A stretch of 64,000 nt of DNA from Neptunicoccus sediminis. Lineage in GTDB: Bacteria > Pseudomonadota > Alphaproteobacteria > Rhodobacterales > Rhodobacteraceae. The stretch lies in contig NZ_MDVX01000008.1 of NCBI RefSeq assembly GCF_001719615.1, positions 186,001 to 250,000 of the forward strand, given 5' to 3'. The notes below the pieces were generated by a model, which was given only the letters and a program-made list of their open reading frames with translations, was not told where the DNA came from and did not search any database. Positions 54,756 to 60,906 of the stretch are shown here, piece after piece; positions within the stretch are counted from its first letter, which is position 1; each line of letters begins with the position of its first letter. A program made the position numbers and the translations under genes.

Positions 54756-55919
54756 ATGGAAAAGACAGTGATCAAGAACATCGGATTAATGCTCTCGGGC
54801 CGGATCGAAGAGCCGATTCTGGACGCGGATTGCATCATCGCCATTGACGGCAAGATCAGCGAAATCGGCCGCGGAGCCGAGATGGACATAGATCAGGCCG
54901 ATACGATCGTAGATGCCAATGGAGTCACGCTCGCCCCCGGTCTGATCGACAGTCACATCCACCCCGTTGTCGGGGATTATACCCCGCGCCAGCAGCAGTT
55001 GCACTGGATCGACAGCACCCTGCACGGCGGTGTCACCACGCTGATTTCAGCGGGCGAAGTGCATATGCCGGGCCGCCCCAAAGATGTGGTGGGGTTGAAA
55101 GCGATGGCGATTGCCGCCCAGCGCTGGTACGAAAACTTTCGCCCCTCCGGTATGAAAGTCCACGCTGGTGCGCCGGTGATCGAACACGGTATGGTGGAAG
55201 AGGACTTTAAGGAACTGGCCAGTGCAGGTGTCAAGTTGCTGGGCGAAGTGGGGCTTGGCACCGTGAAGGATGGCAAGACTGCGCAACAGATGGTCAGCTG
55301 GGCGCGCAAATACGGGATACAGTCCACGATCCACACCGGCGGGCCGTCCATTCCCGGTTCCGGCCTGATTGATGCGGATATGGTGCTTGAAACCGGCACG
55401 GATGTGGTCGGCCATATCAACGGCGGACACTCCGCCCTGCCCGACGATCAGATCATTTGCCTGTGTGAGAATTGCACCGCAGCGCTGGAGATCGTGCACA
55501 ACGGCAATGAACGGGCGGCCCTGCTGACGCTGAACACCGCACGGGAGTTGGGCAAGCTGGATCAAGTGATCCTCGGCACGGACGGTCCGGCGGGGTCAGG
55601 GGTGCAACCCCTTGGTATCCTGCGGATGGTGGCGATGCTGTCCTCGCTCGGGAACGTGAAAGCCGAAACCGCCTTTTGCTTTGCCAATGGCAACACGGGG
55701 CGGCGGCGAGAGCTGGACACCGGCCTGATCGAAGTGGGCAAGGCTGCGGATTTCGTGCTGATGGATCAGGCACAACATGCACCGGGCAAGCATATTCTGG
55801 AAAGCATTGAACTGGGCAACCTGCCCGGGGTCGGAATGACGATCATTGACGGCAAGGTGACATCGGGACGGTCCCGCAACACCCCGCCTGCGAACAGGTT
55901 GCCCGAGGTTGTAAGCTGA
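54756..55919 (+). CDS. Enamidase-like amidohydrolase
   Basis: A 387-residue binuclear-metal amidohydrolase. H67 and H69 lie in GLIDSHIHPVVGD. Further on are LHGGVTTLISAGEVHMPGR, LGEVGLGTVKDG (probable bridging Glu), STIHTGGPSIPGS, VVGHINGGHSALP and LGTDGPAGSGVQPLGILR, ending with SRNTPPANRLP. From memory, this string of motifs closely matches enamidase of Eubacterium barkeri, which opens 1,4,5,6-tetrahydro-6-oxonicotinate to 2-formylglutarate and ammonia. It is the last gene of the Liv-type operon, and it faces an operon with a 6-hydroxynicotinate-reductase-like gene. A related cyclic enamide could be the true substrate. Confidence 0.87.
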   Translation: MEKTVIKNIGLMLSGRIEEPILDADCIIAIDGKISEIGRGAEMDIDQADTIVDANGVTLAPGLIDSHIHPVVGDYTPRQQQLHWIDSTLHGGVTTLISAGEVHMPGRPKDVVGLKAMAIAAQRWYENFRPSGMKVHAGAPVIEHGMVEEDFKELASAGVKLLGEVGLGTVKDGKTAQQMVSWARKYGIQSTIHTGGPSIPGSGLIDADMVLETGTDVVGHINGGHSALPDDQIICLCENCTAALEIVHNGNERAALLTLNTARELGKLDQVILGTDGPAGSGVQPLGILRMVAMLSSLGNVKAETAFCFANGNTGRRRELDTGLIEVGKAADFVLMDQAQHAPGKHILESIELGNLPGVGMTIIDGKVTSGRSRNTPPANRLPEVVS

Positions 55920-55962
55920 AACCTTGTTGGGGTCAGGGGTTCAAGCGAACATAGGTCTGATC

Positions 55963-56052
55963 ACCCTGCAATAATGAAGCGTCTTATATGAAGCTTCATT
56001 ATTGAAGCGTCTTGGAAGACGCGTCTTGTATGACGCTTCATATTTGCAGGGT
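55963..56052. repeat. Complex 90-bp inverted repeat between convergent operons
   Basis: The outer arms ACCCTGCA (55963-55970) and TGCAGGGT (56045-56052) are perfect inverses, continuing inward as imperfect arms (TGAAGCGTC and GACGCTTCA). Inside are two direct copies of TGAAGCGTCTT (55975-55985, 56003-56013), the palindrome ATGAAGCTTCAT (55988-55999) and AAGACGCGTCTT (56016-56027). It lies between the enamidase-like and desaturase-like stop codons. It could act as a two-way terminator or be a remnant of a small mobile repeat. Confidence 0.75.
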
Positions 56053-56104
56053 CTAAATTAACCCTCTGTTAAGAAATCCCGCCATCTAACTACCCGCCAT
56101 CCCT

Positions 56105-57046
56105 TCATCCCGCCGGACGGGATGCCGCCAGTTTCAGCACGTCCCAGTAGTTCCGCCCGATCCGCATTTTATCGCCATAACCCTTCTCCAGCATCAGCCG
56201 GTGCAACCGTGGCAAATGCCGACAGGGTACATGCATGATCAGATGATGCTCCAGATGGTAATTTACCCAGTACGGCGCCAGAAACAGCCGCATCAACGGT
56301 CCCGCTTTGGTGGTGCGCACGTTGCGCAGGGGATCGTCAGAAAACTCTACCACGCCATGTTCGGCAATATTGCGCACCCGCAGCACCAACTGAAACCACG
56401 TCAACAGCGGCAGCGCCCAGAACGCAAACCACCACCACCACGCGCCAATAGCCCACATCACCCCAAAAATCACCCCGTTGGCAATCAGCGCACGCCCGAG
56501 AACCGGACCGGAAAACGCCTGCGCCAGATCCTGACGGGTCATGCCCTCTGCTTCCCCTGCCAGTTTGAAGGCCATCATGATCTGCTGGCTGCGCTGGCGA
56601 AATCCGGTCTGCCCGGTAATATCGCGCAGCAGCTTGCGCCGCAGGCTGGCCTTGGTGGTTGGAAAGGCGCGGGACAGGTTCAGGTCCGGATCTTTTTCGG
56701 TCTGGGTGTGCTGGTGGTGCTTCAGATGATAGCGGCGGTATTCAAACATATCCGCAAGGATCGGCCGCCCGCACAGCCACTCCCCCGCGAACTCGTTATA
56801 TTTCCGCGTCTTGAACAGGGCCACATGGGCCGCTTCATGCATCAGGATTGCCAGCCCCAACTGGCGCGAGCCGATCAGCATCACCGCCAGTACGAAGGTC
56901 AGCACATTGGGCCAGAGCGCAAACAGCGCCAGCGCCAGCGCGATCACCCCCCAGCAATGCAGCACCAGCCACGCGCCCCAAAGATCAGAGCGGCCATTAA
57001 AGCTGCGGATTTCCTCTGTATTCAGATAAGCACGACCCGGTGTCAT
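56105..57046 (-). CDS. Membrane fatty-acid-desaturase-like (di-iron) protein
   Basis: A 313-residue membrane protein with the three histidine boxes of the desaturase/hydroxylase superfamily: H70-x3-H74 (MHEAAH), H107-x2-HH (YHLKHH, 107-111) and H264-x2-HH (YHLEHH, 264-268). Pairs of hydrophobic segments lie between the boxes. I chose ATG at 57046 with GGAGG five bases upstream. It is the last gene of the eight-gene minus-strand operon, 57 bases after MarR. The product could desaturate lipids or hydroxylate an aromatic or alkyl substrate; operon context raises the second option, without proof. Confidence 0.87.
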   Translation of the reverse strand: MTPGRAYLNTEEIRSFNGRSDLWGAWLVLHCWGVIALALALFALWPNVLTFVLAVMLIGSRQLGLAILMHEAAHVALFKTRKYNEFAGEWLCGRPILADMFEYRRYHLKHHQHTQTEKDPDLNLSRAFPTTKASLRRKLLRDITGQTGFRQRSQQIMMAFKLAGEAEGMTRQDLAQAFSGPVLGRALIANGVIFGVMWAIGAWWWWFAFWALPLLTWFQLVLRVRNIAEHGVVEFSDDPLRNVRTTKAGPLMRLFLAPYWVNYHLEHHLIMHVPCRHLPRLHRLMLEKGYGDKMRIGRNYWDVLKLAASRPAG

Positions 57047-57103
57047 CACGTCCTCCCGTCAAACAGGCGCAGCGACCGCTCTGGCCCTGCCCTCCCCAAC
57101 AGA

Positions 57104-57514
57104 TCACGTCAGACGCTTCAACATGTCCAGAAAAACCTTGCGTTCCGGCTCGTTCAGGGGCGACAGGGTTTCCTCTGTCACCTTCTCGCCAAAGGCATGA
57201 AGCTGGTCGATCACCTCCTGGCCTTGCGCGCTCAGCGACACAACCGTGCGTCTTTTGTCACCGGGATCAGGGCTAAGTTGGATGAACCCTTTGGCTTTCA
57301 ACCGCGTCACAACGCCCTTGATCGTAGCCACATCCATCGCCGTACGCCGCCCCAGAAGGTTCTGTGAACAGGCCCCCATTTCCCCGATCCGCACAAGGGC
57401 GGCAAACTGGGTCGGGGTCAGCCCCAGTTCAGAGTGTTTGTTAAAGATCAGCCCGTGCCGCTGGTTCGCCAGCCGCAGGATATAACCGATCTGTTCGTCC
57501 AAACGGTATGCCAT
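57104..57514 (-). CDS. MarR family transcriptional regulator
   Basis: A 136-residue winged-helix protein. The recognition region is LTPTQFAALVRIGEMGACSQ followed by LGRRTAMDVATIKGVVTRLKAKGF, and the wing is SPDPGDKRRTVVSLSAQG, which is the MarR hallmark. The start codon directly abuts the stop of the DUF1185 gene, so it is in the operon. MarR proteins of aromatic catabolism are usually relieved by the substrate or a CoA ester. It is the obvious candidate to control this operon and perhaps the facing Liv-enamidase operon. Confidence 0.92.
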   Translation of the reverse strand: MAYRLDEQIGYILRLANQRHGLIFNKHSELGLTPTQFAALVRIGEMGACSQNLLGRRTAMDVATIKGVVTRLKAKGFIQLSPDPGDKRRTVVSLSAQGQEVIDQLHAFGEKVTEETLSPLNEPERKVFLDMLKRLT

Positions 57515-58099
57515 TCAGCGCAACCCGTCCTTGCCTTCAGCCTCTTCGTGGGTCAGCCCGCCAACACGGGGCAACGGGCGCCCGCTGTCCGTCACCGCGA
57601 CAGCCACAAGGATTTCATTGGCGCGGGGCGCATCACTCATCCGCACCTCTACCCCGTCGAAATGGCTGCGCACGTAAGCCGCGTCCTTATGGCCCAGCGG
57701 CACGTCCAGATCCTGCCCCGGCCCGCCCATTTTTTTTGACGAGGGCACCAAAGCCGCCCCTTTTTCAACCGCTTTGCGCAGGGGTGCGCCCAATTTGGGA
57801 TGCAGGATCGCAGCGGCATGTTCCAGTTCGCCGTTTTCACCCACCATCGCGGATTTACCATAGCTTTCCGCCTGCTCCGGCGTGATCCCCAGCGCCTGCA
57901 CGCAACGCTCCCCGAGCAGACCACCCAGTTCCGCGCCCATATCCATCAGCGGTGTAAGGTCTTCGGCATAGCTACCTGCGAAGGGATTTTCGATCACCGC
58001 AACTGCCACTGCCTTGCGCGTGGGCGGCGAAATCTCGCGGCCCATTTCCAGATGGGTTTCTTCCACCCAAACAGCGGTTTTTCTGATCTTCAGGCTCAT
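57515..58099 (-). CDS. DUF1185 (AA_synth) family protein, second of tandem pair
   Basis: A 194-residue soluble protein. Shared with its upstream paralogue are AVAVIENPFAGSY, YGKSAMVGENGELEHAAA, SSKKMGGPGQDLDVPLGH, AAYVRSHFDGVEVRMSDAPRA and the terminal GKDGLR. The family name amino acid synthesis protein is a label without biochemical proof. Structural work on a Bordetella member described a chorismate-mutase-like fold. In this operon, between UPF0280 and MarR, a role in the hydrolysis or isomerisation of a ring-cleavage product is possible, but this is speculation. It overlaps the paralogue gene by four bases. Confidence 0.85.
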   Translation of the reverse strand: MSLKIRKTAVWVEETHLEMGREISPPTRKAVAVAVIENPFAGSYAEDLTPLMDMGAELGGLLGERCVQALGITPEQAESYGKSAMVGENGELEHAAAILHPKLGAPLRKAVEKGAALVPSSKKMGGPGQDLDVPLGHKDAAYVRSHFDGVEVRMSDAPRANEILVAVAVTDSGRPLPRVGGLTHEEAEGKDGLR

Positions 58100-58680
58100 C
58101 TCAACCCGTCCTTCCCTGTAATCTCCTCTGCCGCCAGACCACCGACCCGTGCATGAATACGGGCACCCGTGCTCATCACCAGAATAAAGGCCAACTCATC
58201 AGCGCGGGGCGCGTCATTCATACCGATTTCCATCGCATCAAAATGGCTGCGCACATAGGAAGCGTTGATATGGGTGATCGGCACGTCCAGCCGTGTCCCC
58301 GCCGCACCGACCTTTTTTGTCGAAGGCACAATCGCCGCCGCATCCCCGAGCAATTCGCGCATGGCATAGCCCCCCGGCGCATGCCAGAGCGCACCGTGTT
58401 CCAACTCTCCGGCGGTGCCCACAATAGAGCCCTTGCCATAGCCCTCAACCACCGAAGCATCCCCGCCCAACAGCGCCAGCGCCTTTTGCGCCATCGTTAA
58501 GCCAAGGGGTTTGAGGTCTTCCATAAACCCTGCAATATCAGCAACATACTTTCCCGCGAACGGGTTTTTAATCACGGCCACGGCTGCAACGCGACGCAGG
58601 GGCACCTCCGGTTCGGGGCCGAATTCGTGATGGATCTCCTCCATCGTTGTCATAATCTTGCGAACCACTACGTCAGGCAT
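58096..58680 (-). CDS. DUF1185 (AA_synth) family protein, first of tandem pair
   Basis: A 194-residue protein of the same length as the downstream paralogue, and clearly similar along its length: AVAVIKNPFAGKY, YGKGSIVGTAGELEHGA, PSTKKVGAAGTRLDVPITH, ASYVRSHFDAMEIGMNDAPRA and terminal GKDGLR. The two differ mostly in residues 1-25 and 45-75. The tandem arrangement suggests a heteromer or two related steps. Its start overlaps the end of the UPF0280 gene by eight bases. Function is unknown. The conserved Glu-Leu-Glu-His and Lys-Lys segments are candidate active-site positions. Confidence 0.85.
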   Translation of the reverse strand: MPDVVVRKIMTTMEEIHHEFGPEPEVPLRRVAAVAVIKNPFAGKYVADIAGFMEDLKPLGLTMAQKALALLGGDASVVEGYGKGSIVGTAGELEHGALWHAPGGYAMRELLGDAAAIVPSTKKVGAAGTRLDVPITHINASYVRSHFDAMEIGMNDAPRADELAFILVMSTGARIHARVGGLAAEEITGKDGLR

Positions 58681-59488
58681 GTGCCAGCTCCTCTGTTCCG
58701 ATCACGCGGCTTTCTCCCTGCACCAACAGGTAAGCCGCTTTTATGCGTCCCTGCGCCCATAAATCCTGCGCAAATTGCGCGCCATATTCCAAGGCGCGCC
58801 TTTTATCCCTTACCCCCAAGGGGCCGCATCCCGTCACAACCATACGCTTGCCCAGATCGCTGTCAGGGTCCAGCCGGTCTGCGCTCTCCCGCGTGATAGC
58901 GGGATGGTCGGGCAAATCAACCCTGTTGGCAATCAGAGTCGCGGCAGCATCCGCGACCGCCGCGCAATCCGCCAGAACCGTCACGCTTTGCGCAATGCCC
59001 AGCGACAGGCTGCGCCCGCCCTGCCCGCTGGTGGCAATTCCGCCAATTCCGTCACCGCTGTGCAGTGTCACCTTCCCGAGCGCCGTTGCATCCAGACCGG
59101 CAATACCCACGTCAAACCTCTGCCCTTTGGCCAGAAACACGGCGATGTCTCCGCCGTTGTTCACGTAGGCCCTTTCGGGGCGTGTTTGCGTGCGGATCGC
59201 GGTTAGGATTTCATCCGCAACAGCCCCAGCAACAGCAGCCATCGGCGTTATGAAATCCTGATAGCCAGACGATGCCCGCGCCATTCGTTGTGCCACATGC
59301 CCGCGCAGAGCCACCGGCATCGGTTTACGCAACAGGGGCAACTCGGCCACCAGTTCGTCAAGGATCGTCGCAAAACGCGCCTCAGCAGCAGCAAAAGCCG
59401 CCGCGCGGTCGCCGTCCACGCCGATGATCAGATCAATCGGCCCGTGTTGCAGATGCAACCTGTCGCTGGAAATTCGTGCTGCGATCAT
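58673..59488 (-). CDS. UPF0280 family protein, ApbE-like
   Basis: A 271-residue protein of an uncharacterised family related to ApbE flavin transferases. AYVNNGGDIAVFLAKG matches the ApbE N-x-GGD motif, and IATSGQGGRSLSLGIAQSVTVLADCAAVADAAATLIAN matches in pattern the ApbE C-terminal region (given here as GIATSGQGGRS and ADAAATLIAN). It has no signal peptide, unlike periplasmic ApbE. It overlaps the 6-hydroxynicotinate-reductase-like gene by four bases. As the E. barkeri reductase carries covalently bound flavin, this protein could attach flavin to its neighbour in the cytoplasm. That is an inference. Confidence 0.83.
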   Translation of the reverse strand: MIAARISSDRLHLQHGPIDLIIGVDGDRAAAFAAAEARFATILDELVAELPLLRKPMPVALRGHVAQRMARASSGYQDFITPMAAVAGAVADEILTAIRTQTRPERAYVNNGGDIAVFLAKGQRFDVGIAGLDATALGKVTLHSGDGIGGIATSGQGGRSLSLGIAQSVTVLADCAAVADAAATLIANRVDLPDHPAITRESADRLDPDSDLGKRMVVTGCGPLGVRDKRRALEYGAQFAQDLWAQGRIKAAYLLVQGESRVIGTEELAHA

Positions 59489-60906
59489 TCCGCCGCCTTT
59501 GCGCCACCGATGCGGCGTTCCTTGCCATCCAGCACCGCGTCAACCTTGCGGATCTCGGACTCATAGCCGCCCAAAGCAATATAATCGCTGCGGCGCATGG
59601 TAAATTCGATCGGCGCGACAAGGGCTGGCGTCGGCACATAGCCAAAAGCGTTGGATGGCATTTGCGTCACATCGGCCATCACGGTGATGCCCCCTCCCGG
59701 CCAGAGATAGGCCTCGGCCCCGCCAATCGTCACCTGTGTCAGCGTATCGCGCACGGATCGGGTCAGCTTTACCGGATTTTCCGTCACCCCCGCCCGCAAC
59801 GATCCCCCTGCACCGCCCATGAACAGCACCGAACAGACCGAAGGTTCGCAATTCTCCGCCACCCGTTCCGCACTGGCCCGCAGCGCGGCGGGTGCTTCAG
59901 CGGGTTGGGGCACAAGATCCTCGTCCAGCTCGAAATAGGCCCATTGCTCTCCGGTGGTGGAAATCATGAATAGCCGCAATCCGGGCCATGCCACTTTGGG
60001 GTTCACGGTTTTGATCACCTTCAGCGGGTCGGAAATATCGGTGCCACCCCATCCCGTCCCCGGCTCGGCCACCTGAAAATACCGCCCCGGAGTAGAGCGG
60101 CGACCGACCACACGAATGCCGCTTGGCGGGATGTCCAGCAGCACGCCAGCCTGATGTTCGGACAGGACGCCGGTGATATGATCGTCCACCACAATCACCT
60201 CATCCGCATGGCCCTTCCACTGGGCCGCAAACATGCCGATTGCGGCGGAACCACAACCCACCCGCATCAGCCTTTCCTGCTCTCCATTGATGATCGGCGC
60301 CTTACCTGCTTGCACAATTACAACGGAACCATCGTCTATTTCCAACTCGACCGGCTCGCAGTTGCACAAAGCCAACAAAGCGTCGCAAGTGACGCGACCT
60401 TCCTTCTTGGAGCCTCCGGTCAGGTGGTCTACCCCGCCAAGGGATAGCATCTTGCTGCCATATTCGCTGGTCATCACATGGCCGATAGCCTCTCCGTCCA
60501 CGCGCACGATGGACCGTTCCTCGCCTATGTGGCGGTCCGTGTCGATTTTAACCTTCACCCCGCAATAGCTGAAAATCCCTTCGGTCACGACCGTCACCAT
60601 ATCCACACCCTGCGTTTCCGCCGAGACGATAAACGGCGCGGGCTTGTAATCAGGATAAGTGGTACCTGCACCAATAGCCGTCACAAACGGGCGCGACCCT
60701 TGCACAATGTCGCCGTCCCATTCGCCCCCTTGAAGAAACGGCACAGCCGGACCACCATTTTCGATCACCGTCAGAGGGTCCAGCCGCACCAGTTCACCAT
60801 TGTGATTTGCGTAACGGTCACAGGCACCGGAGCGGCCTTCAGCGATATAACACAACACCGGACAGGCATCGCAGCGGATTTTCTCGACAGCAGCCCGTTC
60901 AGTCAT
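59485..60906 (-). CDS. 6-hydroxynicotinate reductase-like iron-sulfur protein
   Basis: A 473-residue cytoplasmic protein. The N-terminus has C12-x2-C15-x3-C19-x9-C29 (RCDACPVLCY then GACDRY), a likely 4Fe-4S site; seven further cysteines (115, 174, 181, 183, 218, 353, 358) could hold more clusters. It matches my recollection of 6-hydroxynicotinate reductase (Hnr) of Eubacterium barkeri, which reduces 6-hydroxynicotinate to 1,4,5,6-tetrahydro-6-oxonicotinate and has covalent flavin. D160-H-L-T-G-G-S166 resembles the D-x-x-S/T-G-A/G-T/S flavin-attachment motif. It overlaps the Mo-hydroxylase gene by eight bases and UPF0280 by four. The exact substrate is uncertain. Confidence 0.82.
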   Translation of the reverse strand: MTERAAVEKIRCDACPVLCYIAEGRSGACDRYANHNGELVRLDPLTVIENGGPAVPFLQGGEWDGDIVQGSRPFVTAIGAGTTYPDYKPAPFIVSAETQGVDMVTVVTEGIFSYCGVKVKIDTDRHIGEERSIVRVDGEAIGHVMTSEYGSKMLSLGGVDHLTGGSKKEGRVTCDALLALCNCEPVELEIDDGSVVIVQAGKAPIINGEQERLMRVGCGSAAIGMFAAQWKGHADEVIVVDDHITGVLSEHQAGVLLDIPPSGIRVVGRRSTPGRYFQVAEPGTGWGGTDISDPLKVIKTVNPKVAWPGLRLFMISTTGEQWAYFELDEDLVPQPAEAPAALRASAERVAENCEPSVCSVLFMGGAGGSLRAGVTENPVKLTRSVRDTLTQVTIGGAEAYLWPGGGITVMADVTQMPSNAFGYVPTPALVAPIEFTMRRSDYIALGGYESEIRKVDAVLDGKERRIGGAKAAE

